A DNA stretch of 64,000 bases from Phytophthora quininea (GCA_011947345.1 JAAVTG010000362.1:1-64000), one strand, 5' to 3'. Numbered from the stretch's first letter, positions 10,415 to 21,759 are shown. A program made the numbers and translations. Notes: generated by a model not told the origin, from the letters alone.

Positions 10415-10743
10415 GTCCGCGATAGTCTTGACTACAAAATGGACTCCAAGTGATTCCGTCTCCTTTCCGACTTGTCATTTCGTCTGGTTGTTCACAGCAG
10501 GGCGGAAGGTTTGCCACCAAAGCCAGGACCTGCGTCGTGTATCGCATCGACGCCTCACATTACAGCGGACACGACTGCGGGGGCACAAACGCATTCTGCT
10601 GGCCGAGATATTCTCGGTGGCGACTTTGCAGGAATAGTCGCCACCCCGCACGCTATTCCTGTTGATCGCTCTGTCCGAGAACGGCCATCAGAAAACGAAC
10701 GCACTCAAAGCTCTCAGACCTGAAAGCGGCGACGCTGTTGACC
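10415..10743. other. Short intergenic region
   Basis: 3' flank of copy B and 5' flank of the p25-alpha gene. It holds only overlapping ORFs under 85 codons in several frames, none of which I can support as a gene. Confidence 0.5.
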
Positions 10744-11821
10744 ATGGACAACACCGTGGGGAGCGCTGGCGACAGGCCGCAGACGACTCCCACGGCCTCG
10801 ACGCCTCGACGCAAGTCGTCTAATGTCTACTCGCGGCTGTCCGACCCAAAGTCGTACACGGGCGTCTACCGGAAGCGCTTCGAGAGCGACTGCCACGACC
10901 TGACCGAGAGCGTCGTGCACGACCTCTCCAACGCCATGCGCACCAACCTCAACTACGACGTCAAGCCCAAGCGCACAGGGTACGCTGCCTCGGTGCGGTA
11001 CAGCATGTAGTGGTCGCTGACGCCTTGTGATTGGTGCAGGTCGATCCGGACCATCTCGAGCGCGAGTTCGACGCCGAGCGCTTCAGCCCCGTCGCCTGCT
11101 CCGACCCCGACGCCGGTGGAGCGACCCACATCGGCGCCTCCTGTCCAGGAGAAGCTGCAGGGAGATCCGAACGACCCGCACACGCTGCTGAAGGCAGTAT
11201 TCCACTACTACTGCCGGTTTGGGAGGACCGGACCCAAGGGAGTCGGCGAGAAGACGCTTGGTACGAACTGGCACAATATTTCCCTACAGCCTTGACGCCA
11301 AACACTCATGCTTTGCCTCTGCAGACAACTCCAACTTTGTCAAGCTGTGTCGCGACTGCCCCGACCTGCTGAATTCGTCCTTTGGCAAGACGGACGTGGA
11401 CCTCATCTTCGTGAAGTCTAAGAAGAAGGGCGAGCGCCGCATCAACTACGTGCGGTTCCTGGACGCGTTGGGCATGATCGCCATCCAGAAGTACGGAGAC
11501 ATGGTGCGTCTGCTGCCAACAAATACTATCAAGCGTCCGAGACTTCCCAACTAACTGTTTGCTTTTTCGTCGACCCAGCCGCTCGAGGCTTCCGTCCCGA
11601 AGCTATTGGAAGCTCATCTGGCGCACTTGCCGTGCCTGCTCGAGTTCACCGACGGCAAGACAGTCCAAGCAGTGTGGCAGAAGCGAGCAGAATTCAGCGA
11701 GTCATCAGACTCGTCACTGCCGGCGCCTCCGAGCGAGAATGCCACGACTTCAGCGCCTCCGTCCCCTTCATCTCGCCTCTTCAGCAGCACAGACACTCCA
11801 GAAGAGGACCAAACCTACTAG
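10744..11821 (+). CDS. p25-alpha (TPPP-like) protein
   Basis: Four exons, 10744-10979, 11040-11260, 11325-11503 and 11579-11821, joined at GT..AG introns of 60-75 bp, give one open frame of 292 residues with no break. ATG 10744 has an ACCATGG context. The N-terminus contains RLSDPKSYTGVYRKRF, the 'L-x-D-x-x-x-YTG-x-x-x-x-RF' signature of p25-alpha proteins. The second half has the helical core 'LLKAVFHYYCRFGR' followed by 'FGKTDVDLIFVKSKKKGERRINYVRF', which matches the p25-alpha 'TDVDIIFSK..K....ITF..F' block. A Ser/Thr/Pro-rich tail follows. Family members bind or bundle microtubules and are common in ciliated eukaryotes; here a zoospore flagellum role is likely but inferred. Confidence 0.85.
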
Positions 11822-11966
11822 AAGCCGCCAGCCTAGGACGCTAACTGGATACGAACGGAGTAGATCACACAAACAACCACAGGCTGCCTTTGTGTATCCA
11901 TGTTGGAGATTCAGATTCTGCTTCAATCTGATTCCGCCATTTTCTTCCACCCTAACAAAACCCAAG

Positions 11967-13429
11967 ATGAGCTCAGAGACCTTCGGCGACCTGCGGCTGC
12001 TGCCCGTGGACTACCACAAGCAGGTGGCGCGGGAGCTGGCGGCCTTCTTCCACTCGTTCTACCGCTTCGGGGCCGCCTCCAGCCGCTTCGACCTGCAGGA
12101 CGAGGCCTACACGGACTTCCTGCACAACGTCATCTTCGGCTCGCTCTGCATCGGCGCCGTGGTGTTCCTGGTGCTCTGCGTCATCGTGGTGCGCCGCTGC
12201 ATCCTGCACATCCGCAGCGGTAAGGTCTAAGAAGTGGAGATTGTACAATTTCCACTGGAAACTGGACTTGGAAACTAACACATATTGCATGATTGCTTGC
12301 TTCCTCCCTGACAGCCTTCGTGAGACGCACGTCGATGGATTCGACGTCTGTGGAGCTCATGGCGGTGCTACTGCTGACTTTCCTGGCCGTCAGCGCTCTG
12401 GGGGACTGCTAGGCGAGGCTCAAGTGGACTACAGCGCCGGGGTGGTGCTAGAGACCATGGACAACACCAGCCGCAGATTCCAGGACGCCCAGACACTCAC
12501 GACGCAGAGTCTGCACACCAGCGAGGAGCTGAGACTCACGGCAGACAACTTTGTGACGACCTTCAACGAGAGCGAGCTGCCCTCGGAGGCTTTCCAGCTG
12601 TCGGTCGAGAGTCTGCGGCTGCTGCACGCCTCCAAGCACCTCTTCAACCAGACGGACATGCTGCTGCCCAAGGACTTTGGGGATCTGGCCAAAGAGTGGC
12701 AGTTCAGCTACTTTGTACTCAAATCGTCCACCAATGGAGCCATCTTGGGCGTGGCTCTTGCCAGCTTCTTGTCCATCGCGTCGGTCGGATGGGCGCTGGT
12801 CTCGCCCCTGAGGATCTCCATCCTCGTCATCTTGAGCGTCGTGCCTATCTCGCACACGCTCATTGGCGCCTACTTGGCGTCGACCATCATGACGGCGGAC
12901 TTTTGCGCAGCCCCGATGAATAGTACGCTGCAGTTGCTGGAAGCGACGCCGATCGTGGACTACTTTGTGGAGTGTCCAGCCAACGCGACGCTGCCATTCC
13001 ATGAAGCTGCGGACAGTGTGTTGTACAGTGCGAGTAAAGTGTCGACACTGCAGCAGACGCTAGAGGACAAGGCAGCACACCTCGGAGATATCGGTCTGCG
13101 CATGAAGAAGGAGTTTCTGGATCCGATCGGCCAGCAACTAGTCATGATGAACGACGCACTGACCGACTTTGCGGCCACACAGACCTGCAAGAACGTGTCA
13201 AGCGCGTTCGAGCATGCTACTACGACGTACTGCGAGTACGGCATGCTGGGCTTCTTCTCGATGTGGGTGCACCAGATCCTGCTGTGCCTGATCCTGTTCG
13301 TGAGCATCGTGGTGTGTGCTGGTGTACGAGCGCGTGCACATCCGCGAGATCCGCATGGATGTTCGCTACCAGCTCGTGTCCAGCTATGAGGAAGATGACA
13401 TGGAGCACGTCTACCTATCGTCGGACTGA
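11967..13429 (+). CDS. Five-TM membrane protein with Tweety-like topology
   Basis: Exon 1 runs from ATG 11967 to about 12222, then a ~95-bp intron (GTAAGG..ACAG), then the remaining coding sequence to TGA 13427-13429. Hydrophobic segments: FGSLCIGAVVFLVLCVIVV, VELMAVLLLTFLAVSALG, GAILGVALASFLSIASVGW, ISILVILSVVPISHTLIG and FFSMWVHQILLCLILFVSI, that is two near the N-terminus, a paired third and fourth, and one near the C-terminus. Between them lie loops with NxS/T sites and conserved-looking cysteines. This order matches Tweety-family proteins, but sequence identity is not obvious, so the name is by topology only. Two frame changes occur: at a G5 run near 12409 (one base short), and at a TG repeat near 13315, after which the frame ends LVSSYEEDDMEHVYLSSD. 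Confidence 0.6.
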
Positions 13430-13674
13430 GCTGCACGTGCAAGACCCAAGCGAGACCCAAGTGGATTGATGTCTTCGTGCTTTTTTATGCGTACCAATGT
13501 ATTAAGATTATACAGCACTGGGATCCCTATGCTACGCTATGCTACGCTCATCTTGGAGTGGCTGGCTACGCTAATCCTGCAGCGCGTATGCTGCAAGGCC
13601 TTCCAGCCACCACTGGTTCAGTCATTCGCTTGTTATTGTCCGCGCCTGAATGCTCTCAGCCGCCTTGCACCATG
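13430..13674. other. 3' flanks of two convergent genes
   Basis: No gene. It contains a perfect tandem pair of the 10-mer ATGCTACGCT near 13529-13549. This stretch directly follows the Fanzor stop codon on the minus strand, the place where a guide RNA of such a system might end; I see no clear RNA structure. Confidence 0.35.
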
Positions 13675-16366
13675 CTAGCCCTTCAGTCCACTGCGTAGAA
13701 GTTCCAGCATGTCCATCGCGGCATTAACGTCTCGATCCCAGATGTTGACTCGGCAGCGGTTCACACAGCGCAAGGCGTTCCTAGTGCACTTGAGCACGAC
13801 CTTCTTGTCTGTGACTGCGAAACTTCTGCATCTCCATGATCCCCTTCGCCTCCTTTTTGGACGGGTTCCCTTTCGTCCGAATGTCCTCTGCATCCTCCTT
13901 CTGCTTGAGCATCGTAAACAGCCTGACTTGCTTGAGGCGCTGGTGGCAGCAAGAGCACGTGATGCTGGTCCGGCACTCATCTATTGGCAGCATAGTCGCT
14001 CGTTTCTTGAGCGCCTTGACAAACCCTTTAACCGGGCCAGTGGGATGCCCCTTAATGCCATCTCACCGACTCCAGTCGCCATAGGCGATGCAGACGTGCT
14101 TGCTTGATTTTGGCACGAGTCGAGCAGTCAACGCGTCCACGGCCTTCATCTTCGCGCAGTCTTGCGTGAACTTCCACTTGAGAAACGCGTTCTCTGCGGA
14201 GAACGCGAGCAAAAACGAAATTGAACCCATACGAACTGCAAGGTGGAGAAGTAAGTCTTGTAGCTGGCTGTCTGAAACGAGGGCATGGCGCGCAGCACGT
14301 ACGCCCGCATACCAGGGCTCGCGCTTCTTCAGGTTTTCGTGGCAGGCTTGAAAGTCGTTCATGCGGGCCATGTGTCGGTATTCGCGAGTCGAGATTTGAG
14401 CGACTCGTTGTTGTTTTTCGCGTCGCTATCTGCATCGCCGCCAAGGTGTCTTCTTGTCACAGCGTCGACGTTTGCGGCTGCGCACCCGTCCAACCGTCAC
14501 CACCATGGCCATATTCCGCAATTCCTGGGTCGACGGCAATGAGTACTTCGCGGGAGCCTCAGCGAGTCGGTTATACGACTTGGCGAGGAACAATGTCAAC
14601 TTGGCGAGATCGGAATCTTAGGATACGAAGGGTCGGAGGAGGTGAAGAATCTCTGTGACAAATAGTCGTAACAGGCAAGGCAAAAGTAGTGACGGACGAT
14701 TTCATTGCATATTTGTATAGAAAGGATAGCGATATAACTAACAGAGCAGAATTTTCCAAGTTCTAAACAAGTGCACACTCTTCCGGTAAATCCCTGCACG
14801 GGCTGGATGTCTGCCATCTCTCACCGAGACGCATAGCTTGTAAAAGCCACTGGCAGCGCCAAGAGTTAAGGTCGGCCGGAGAGAGGTGGAGGGGCATTTC
14901 TCGCTACCAGCGAAGACAAATCTCGCCAACTTGGTGAATCGACGGGTCTCTAACACAAAACGTCGTTAATCTTCTAGTCGGGCGTACGCTGCGCTCGGTG
15001 ACCTGTAAAATCGCTCGCGCGCCGACGTCCATCCTTTGGTGTGAGGTCACAGGGTTGAGGAACGCAGGCTGCCAAGCTCAGACAGACCTCTGGAGAGATT
15101 GGTAGCTGGCGACTGCGGAGCAATTCCACCGCTGTCCCGGAAGGGCCGAATCGCTAGGGGACAACCCTAGCGCAGGCCACACAGAGTTGCCGACATTAGA
15201 CTCGGCGAATTTGTTGTGTATATTGCGAGGAAGCCAAACTTAACGATTTTGTGTGTTCTCCAACACCACAACTCACAAAGTAACGCTTCTCCGTCTCAAG
15301 CGGAGTAACGTCGAACACAGCTCGCCTTACGAGATACTTGTTATTCTGGAACGTTTTTACTGAAAACAGGAACTGACCAACTCTCTTTTCCCTCGCACGA
15401 GCCATGTTCAGCTCGCTCCCCAAAAATGCTTGTATTTCGGCTCATGAATGACTCAGTGAACAAGCCATGAAGGGTGCTCGCGTTCAGCGTGATGTAGATT
15501 TCTTGGTAGGTTTGAGGCACTGGCAATATTAAGTACAACTTCGCGCCTTTCGTCTTTGGGTGAATGTCGACCAATTTCTCCATGAAAACCAGCATATCAT
15601 GCAGCTTGCGCACTAAAAGTGCGCTGTGTTCGCAAATCTGCCGTTGCCATGAAACGATACCGAGCCATTGGCGCAGCTCAAGCTAGAGAGAATCTACGGT
15701 TGAGTCCCATTCGGTCCACATCTTGACCATGTTTTTATATGGGTTACCCTCGCCGTCGAACTCTGGCGCCATCCTAACCCGGTAACAGCTATCCACAAGT
15801 TTCTTGGTCTGGCGATACGTGCGCTGCAACTTACTTTCTGGAGCATACCGGAATAGCACGTATTGGTGCAGACGGCGACGAAAGTTAAGAGCAATCATAT
15901 TAAGTGCGTTGGTCGACATGAGGCGAGCCATCTCGTTTACCACCCGCGACCCGTCAATTATGTTCTCGGCGTTCTATGTCGGCGCTCATGCCTTGCCGAT
16001 CCAGTACCGACAGCACGTAATGTGGAAGTTTAGGTACTTGGCATCGAATGAGGGAGAATTAGCCTCGGAGGCACTGCAGCAGCGGTAGAATATCATCTGC
16101 TCGATATCTGGTACCTCATTGCCCTCTTCCAGACAGCGAAGAATGTGGAAATTTGAGAGATACCAGCCGTCCAACTGGATCTGCTTCATCACGACACACG
16201 AGCGCTTGATCTGAGGGAGAAGTCCGGGCACACGAAGAATTTGAATCAGCTTGCAGATGACGCTTGAGTACTGGTCTTTAGTAGACTCCTTGATACGATA
16301 GCGTGGTGCAGCAACTGGGGTGACCGGGTCGTCTGGGCCGCCCCTCTTCTTGCGCTTTCGGTTCAT
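13675..16366 (-). pseudogene. Fanzor (eukaryotic TnpB-like RNA-guided nuclease), broken
   Basis: Starts at ATG 16366-16364 (MNRKRKKRGGPDD) and ends at TAG 13677-13675. Pieces run in order but in different frames: 16366-15986 ('IKESTKDQYSSVI..ILRVPGLLP'), 15943-15683 ('NMIALNFRRRLHQYVLFRYAP'-type helix), 15613-15341 ('KGAKLYLILPVPQ'), 15423-15271, then after an LTR fragment 'LIAVDPGIAEYG' (~14545-14510), which fits the RuvC-I catalytic Asp, 14371-14063 ('LLAFSAENAFLKWKF' and 'CIAYGDWSR'), and finally 'DECRTSITCSCCH' plus 'WDRDVNAA', the TnpB-type zinc ribbon and RuvC-III Asp. Fanzors are eukaryotic relatives of TnpB that cut DNA with a guide RNA. The LTR insertion and in-frame stops make this copy inactive. 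Placement in a host-gene island suggests a past mobile insertion. Confidence 0.8.
14548..15270 (+). repeat. Copia LTR fragment inside the Fanzor gene
   Basis: Matches, in reverse orientation, the LTR at 23494-24464: shared segments include the GAAAGGATAG/TTTGTATAGA block, the CCTGCACGGGCTGGATGTCTG-like block and the terminal CCAACACCACA at 15260-15270. The other end lacks the expected TGTGGTG, so it is truncated or diverged there. It separates the RuvC-I part of the Fanzor from its N-terminal half. Likely a solo LTR left by recombination. Confidence 0.75.
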
Positions 16367-17636
16367 GGCAGATACTCTGGTGTGGAGTGTCCGGGGCAAA
16401 AGCAAACATGAGAGAAATGCTGCTGCCTTACAAGACAGCAGCACTCTTTGTCGTACGCACATCCCATTTCGATCCGACGGTCTGACGAAGTTGTCATCAC
16501 TCTTCGGGCCCATCGCCTTTGTCGACCAAACGACTCCCAGCAAGATAGGCGTATCCTCGTACAGGTATTCAACGACAGCAACTTTCCCTTCATTATCTTG
16601 CTTAATTTCAACACTTATCTTCAGACCAAACAAAGTTATGATAGGATAGCTAAGTTTGATGGTCTTCACTTGCACGGTGCATGTGCACAAGACCTGGTTG
16701 CCTTCGTTGTTCACACTGAACTGGTCCACCTCGATTGGTGGCAATTCCGCCTGCGACTTCGCCGCATGGAACAATGTGGGCACAACTCATCCACCGAGGC
16801 GTGGCGTTTGACCGCCCAATTCATTGTCTACAGAGGCGTCGTGGTCGTGGTCATTGATCGACAAGGGGCTGGATTACTGCCATTTGCACCTCGCTAGTTG
16901 GTCACCTGCGTCTTCTTGACAATGGCAATGAAGGTGCTGTACCAAAGCTCGAAGTCTGCGTCCAGAGAATACAGTATGCTGCAGCACCGGCCAAAGCAAC
17001 TCGGCCTGGTCTGACAGTGGTGACCCAGAGTAGACTCCGGTGCGCGTCAGAACACCGCCAGCAGCCAGCACTTCCATCGTCCAGCCCGTCCAGGTCGGTG
17101 CTGCGATCGGTGGACGCATGAAGCCCCAAGCATAGTGCATTTAACCACCGAGGACGCGCCGGGGCGTTCATGACACGACTGTGCCACAATATCTCAAGCA
17201 CAAAAGCTATCTCGAACTCAACTCGCCCTGTTGTCCTTACTTCAAAATATGGATGCGGCGATTCCTCTCAGCGTGACCTTGCGTCTCCGCCACCGTGTTT
17301 GCCACGTCTCCCAATTGTCGTTCTTCATCGACTCATGAACCTTCTCCTCTCTTTCACTGGTACTCATGACCGTCCCGTACGTCCAGCCGCCTTTTTGGTG
17401 CCAGCAGCTACTTCATCTTAGTCATGTGCTGCTTCATCATTCTCCTCAAGCCTTTCCGATTCGACCGCCTCGTGTAGACGGGTAGCAGCTTCGCCTTGCC
17501 ATGGCGCTTCAATATGTCTCTGCTGCAAAACAAGCCTCCATTCGTCTGGACAAGCCAAATTCAACCGAAATGTGCTTTCCGTTTCGAGTGAAAACGGTCG
17601 TCCGGCAGACGGCGGCGCTTGTTAAGTTATATTGCC
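16367..17636. other. Region upstream of the Fanzor, no assigned gene
   Basis: The frame of the Fanzor start remains open upstream to 16783 on the minus strand (139 extra codons with 'EVDQFSVNNEGNQVLCTCTV'), and minus-strand ORFs at 16874-17201 look weakly coding. I do not recognise them; they may be a broken host gene. 17202-17636 shows nothing I can support. Confidence 0.3.
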
Positions 17637-18193
17637 ATGGAGGAGCTGCAAAGTGTTGGGGTCGGCCTAGCGCTGGGATTGGTGCTCGTCTCCGCCCTGA
17701 CACTCTTCCCTGGAAATTCCTCTAATTACTCCAACAGCGATGCTTGTACCAGTGACGAACACAATGCCCAAGCTTCTCCAACGTCGTCCAAAGATTCCAA
17801 CCTTAGTGCCAGTGTCAAAAGAATGCTGATAAGCAAAAGCTGATCGCAGACGTCGATCAGGCAGCGCAGCGTGTCAAGATCCAGAAGCTTCAGGAACTAC
17901 TCGGCATGAAGAAAGACAAGGTCCAGGAGCTGATAGACCGTGCCAAGAAGGAAGCTGTGGAAGCTGCTACGACACCAAGCAATGTGGCAACCAGCACCAG
18001 CTATGGTACGTGGTTGGACCGAGGCTTCTTTGCTGGCATGCTTGCGCTACTCGCTTGGGTGCTGTGGACGGACTACAGCATCGACGTCCTCTCCGTATTC
18101 GCCCAACTGCTTCCACGCGAGGCCGAAGTCGTCCGACAGATTGGTGCCGTCCCTCAAGATCTTCTAGCTGTAATGATCGCGCTCTGGGGCTAG
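17637..18193 (+). CDS. Small membrane protein with coiled coil
   Basis: ATG 17637 opens with a hydrophobic signal-anchor (VGVGLALGLVLVSALTLF). A Ser/Asn-rich linker is followed by a Lys/Gln-rich coiled-coil region ('KLIADVDQAAQRVKIQKLQE', then 'KVQELIDRAKKEA'), then a second hydrophobic stretch (FFAGMLALLAWVLW) and an amphipathic C-terminus. The frame changes once at an A4 run near 17817; one added base would link both halves into about 185 residues. Layout (N-terminal TM, coiled coil, second TM) recalls RIC3-like chaperones, but that is only a resemblance. Function unknown. Confidence 0.55.
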
Positions 18194-18311
18194 CCATCCA
18201 TACGCCTTTAAACAAACCCCCACACAAATCTTGCTAGTTCAGTCGTGTATTCCTCGTGGTTGATGGCATCTCTACAGGTCTCACGCACGTCGAGTATAGG
18301 TGGGCAACGGC

Positions 18312-19642
18312 CTACAGCAGGCGCTTCTCGGCAGCGCGTGCGTGGCCCTCAAGACCTTCCATGCGAGCAAGCAGTGCCGAGTCCTGGACTAGAGCCTGAG
18401 ATTCCGACGCATTGTCGATTCGCATCCACGTGCGAATGCGCAGGAATGTGTGCACCGAGAGACCGCCCGTGTACTTGGCAGTACCGCCGGTGGGCAGCAC
18501 GTGGTTCGGGCCAGCGCCATAGTCGCCAAAAACCTCGGCCGCACGTCCCCCGATGAACAGGCCGCCATAATTGGACACCTTGTCTGCAACTTCACGCGCA
18601 TTACTGGTGATGACTTCCAAGTGCTCCGGCGCGAGCACGTCCGACACACTCACACAGGAGTCCATGTCGGGGCAGAGCACAGCAAAGCCGTTCTGCGCAC
18701 TGACACTAGCGGTAGGAGCCGACGGCAGGGTCTTCAACTGCTCCGTCAGCTGCTGGTTCACTGCATCGATGACCTTCTGGCTCGTGGTCACGAGGATCGG
18801 AACAGCAGCAATGTCGTGCTCCGCCTGCGCCAACAGATCCGCAGCAATGGTTGCAGCGTCAGCGCTCTCGTCAGCGATCACGAGGCACTCGGACGGTCCT
18901 GCCAGCATGTCGATCGCGCATTTGCCAAAGACCAGGGACTTAGCCGCCGTGACCCACTTGTTGCCAGGTCCCACGATGATATCGCAGGCCGGCACCCTCC
19001 AATACCGTACGCCATGGCAGCAATGGACTGGGCGCCTCCAGCCGCCAAAAAGTAGTCGGCTCCAGCCAAATAGGCCGCCGCCAGCGTGGCAGGAGCGGGT
19101 CTGGGCGAAGAAACCACCACGGTCTTCACCCCAGCCACTCTGGCGGTCACAGCCGTCATGAGCACAGACGATGGCAGCGGGTAGCGGCCGCCCGGGGCAT
19201 AACACCCAGCAGCGTGCATGGGGGACACCTACATCGACATTGAGAAGACAAATTAGTTGGTTCTACGTAAGACCCAATTGCGCTCAAAACCCACATCTTG
19301 GCCAGCGAAGCCGCCGTCGATTTTCTGTTGGAAGTTGCCGATGGAGCTGCGCTGCGCCTGCGCGAACACTTTAATGCGCTGGGCGGTGCGCTGCAGCACA
19401 TTCTGCTGGTCGACAGGTAGTGAGTCGAAGGCCTGCTTGAGCTCCTGCTGGGTTTTCAGCAGTGGAGTGGCAGCGTCCGGGACGTCACCCAGACGGACGG
19501 CGTGGGTCCTCAGCCCCTCCAGCCCCTTGCTCTGCACGTCGCGGACGATGGCCGTGGCGTCTTCCAGCGCCTTGGGGTCCACGGGATCGTACGCGAAGCT
19601 GGCCACGTCCTGCGGTTCGATCTGCTTGAGCGGAGACGCCAT
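18312..19642 (-). CDS. HIS4/hisD-type: Histidinol dehydrogenase
   Basis: Catalyses the last two steps of histidine synthesis, L-histidinol to L-histidine with two NAD+. Exon 1 is 19642-19274 (MASPLKQIEPQ...), then a ~45-bp intron with a weak donor, then 19228-18312. Family signatures: 'HAAGCYAPGGRYPLPSSVLM', 'VVVSSPRP', 'AGGAQSIAAMAYG', 'IVGPGNKWV', 'DMLAGPSE', 'LLAQAEHD', 'APEHLEV' with the catalytic Glu-His pair, and 'YGAGPNHVLPTGG'. Total of about 428 residues equals the usual length for a monofunctional HisD. One frame change lies at a GGG run near 18996, just before VPACDIIVGPGN; the length agrees with one missing base. Monofunctional, unlike the trifunctional fungal HIS4. Confidence 0.92.
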
Positions 19643-19849
19643 CGCTGCTTGGCTGGGGTTGCTAAATGCCGCTCCAGCCGATGGCCGCTTTGGTGATTGT
19701 GCAAAACACGGTAAAATTCTTGTGGGCTTTTAACACAGCCCTGTATTTGAGAGGCTACAGTATCTCTTACGAGACACGAGCGAAAATGCCATTTGAACGT
19801 CCATGCATTTCAGTTCCTCTTCCGCCCAGCTTCTGCGTTGTCCACTCTC

Positions 19850-20314
19850 TCACGGCTGGCTGTTCTTGGGGATCTTCTCGATCGTGGCATTCATGTGCGG
19901 CTCGTCCTGCGGTTGATTGGCAGCGTCGCTGCGGGGCTTGTAGCCGTCAGGGTGGCGCCGCAGCCACAGGATATCTCCCTTGGCCAGCTCCTTCTCGGGC
20001 TGCTGCGACCCGTCCGGCTGGTCGTACAGCATCTCCTGCGCCGGCCTGATGACGATGCTGCCGTTGTCCTTGACCTCGATTAGCTTGCCCACCCACTTGG
20101 CGCCGTTCATGACTCGCACCGAGACCTCCATGCCAACGCACTCCTTCATGAAGTTCTCCGGGTGCAGGATGAAGCCCGCAGGTTTCTAAGCAGACACGAG
20201 TCAGTAAGAGTACAGTGGCTACGACTAGGAGGGTGCGTACGGTGCCTCGCCACTCGCCCATGCCCTTGTGGCGGCCGGCAGGCCCTGCGGCAGCGGAGTC
20301 CTGGTCTCGCTCAT
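19850..20314 (-). CDS. Small conserved protein with KOW/SH3-like barrel
   Basis: Exon 2 (20185-19850) encodes 'KPAGF...FMKECVGMEVSVRVMNGAKWVGKLIEVKDNGSIVIRP', whose alternating strands (V-x-V-x-x...W-x-G-x-L-x-E-V-x-D-x-G-S-I-x-I) look like a small SH3/Tudor-type barrel. Exon 1 (20314-20241, MSET...) is joined across a ~55-bp GT..AG intron and carries 'AAGPAGRHKGMGEWRGT'. For exon 1 to meet exon 2 in frame from ATG 20314, one base must be missing; an alternative in-frame ATG lies at 20378. Family and function unknown. Confidence 0.5.
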
Positions 20315-20389
20315 GCTTCGATGGGATTCTGGCCCCGATGGGTACAAAAGTGCAGGTCGATAAAATAAGATACATTGCTCGTGCTGCGA

Positions 20390-21759
20390 CTACTCTAACC
20401 TGTCGATGATACTCTCGACGGCCTCGGTGACGGACTCGAACACTTGGACGTCGTTGCGTTCGGCCATCTCCTGCAGATACGCGCGAGCTCGAGCCAGGTC
20501 TTTGAACTCCCTGCCAGTGATGACCACTCCGTCCTCCACCATACAGCCCTCCGCCAGCGGTTCGATCGCGAGCAGCAGCGCCTGGTGGCTGGACACGAGC
20601 TCCACAGCTTCCGTCATGGCGGCGATCGACCGCAGATGGCTTGGGATCACAAATAGAATCAACTCGGCGCTCGCTTTCTGCGTCTCGATCTCTGGAAATG
20701 CGCGGCCAGCTCCTGCACGTGCTTCTCCGCAGCTGACGACAGTCCAACTTGGAGGTAGTCTGCGAATGGGACGTACACTGGAATGCCAGCCTTCCGCAGC
20801 AACGGGATCGCCACTTTCTGGCGCCAAGACGTCGCCTTCAAGTTGCCGCCCAGATAGACAGCGCCGCCCCTGTAGTCGCCGAACATCTCGCACCCGAGCT
20901 GCTCCACCAAGTTCTGCGACGAATTCGACGGCGACAGCACTCGAGGCGAGTCGCTGCTGCTGCCGCTGCTGCCAGACTTGATGAGCCTAGACGAGTGCGA
21001 ACGCGAGGTCACCCGATGCGGCCGGTGCTTGCCACTCCAGTCGTTCAGCACAATGGACGAGCGTTTCCTCAGCCTCGGCATCTCTGGCTTCGACCTGGGC
21101 GCGTCCGTCTGGGTCAGATACTCAATCGACGCCTCGATGGCCGCTGCCACGTCGGCATAGAGCCCCACTCCTCTCTTCAGCGCCAGATCCCGTAGACATT
21201 GCCGCGCTCCGTTCAGATCTGCCAGCTCTGTCGGCTCCAGCGGCTTTCCCGCCACCTCGGTGCCTTCCTGGATGTCGTCCACCACGAGCATCACCTTCCG
21301 TCCTCTGCAAATGTACTCGACCGCTTCGTTGATGCACACGATGGAGCGCGTGAGCCCGTCCACCACCATGAGTACGATCTGCGCCGTCTCCTTGGCTTTG
21401 GCCTCGATCTGGATCAGCTCGTCGAACCACTCGTCCACCTGCGGGTTGTAGTAGCGCACGTGGGCGCCGTCCAGCAGCGGCATGGCCACATCTCGTCTCC
21501 ACGTCGTGGGGTTGCACGAGCCGCCCAGGAAGATGGCGACGTCCGCCAAGCTGTCGCCCGTCACAGGCTCTACGCCTTCGCTGAAGCTCTGGGTCTTGCG
21601 CGTCAGGCGGGACGCTGCGCGGCACTTGGTCTCTGCTCTGGGCGCGGTGGACCCGATCACCGTGTTGTTCTTGCGCGGGCGCACCAGATGCGGCGACGTG
21701 TACGAGCGGCGCTTGGTGAGACCGAACGAGTGCGCGGGGCGAGTGGCGGGCGTCGTCAT
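20390..21759 (-). CDS. Protein with two nucleoside 2-deoxyribosyltransferase-like domains
   Basis: Start ATG 21759-21757. After a basic, Ser-rich N-terminus (~70 residues) domain 1 reads 'DVAIFLGGSCNPTTWRRDVAMPLL', then 'YYNPQVDEWFDELIQIEAKAK', 'LMVVDGLTRSIVCINEAVEY' and 'KVMLVVDDIQEG': the GGS-x-x-P-T-x-W-R and D-W-x-x-E pattern of the nucleoside 2-deoxyribosyltransferase-like family (PF15891 type). A Ser-rich linker leads to domain 2 ('AVYLGGNLKATSWRQKVAIPLL', 'PVYVPFADYLQV', 'ELILFVIPSHLRSIAAM', 'ALLLAIEPL'). Between 'HVQELAAHF' and 'PEIETQKAS' the frame changes at a TTT run near 20703. Domain 2 is more divergent. Fold is Rossmann-like and related to TIR/nucleosidase enzymes; the substrate is unknown. 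Confidence 0.7.

Noticed and set aside
13529..13549. ATGCTACGCT tandem pair as guide-RNA scaffold
   Set aside because: Only two units and no fold visible; kept as a remark, not a feature.
14600..15300. Independent gene in the 14.6-15.3 kb stretch
   Set aside because: The sequence matches the Copia-1 LTR, so its ORFs are not genes.
16364..16783. Upstream extension of the Fanzor frame as part of the nuclease
   Set aside because: The known-type Fanzor N-terminus fits from MNRKRKKRGG on; the extension shows no similarity and may be a separate broken gene.
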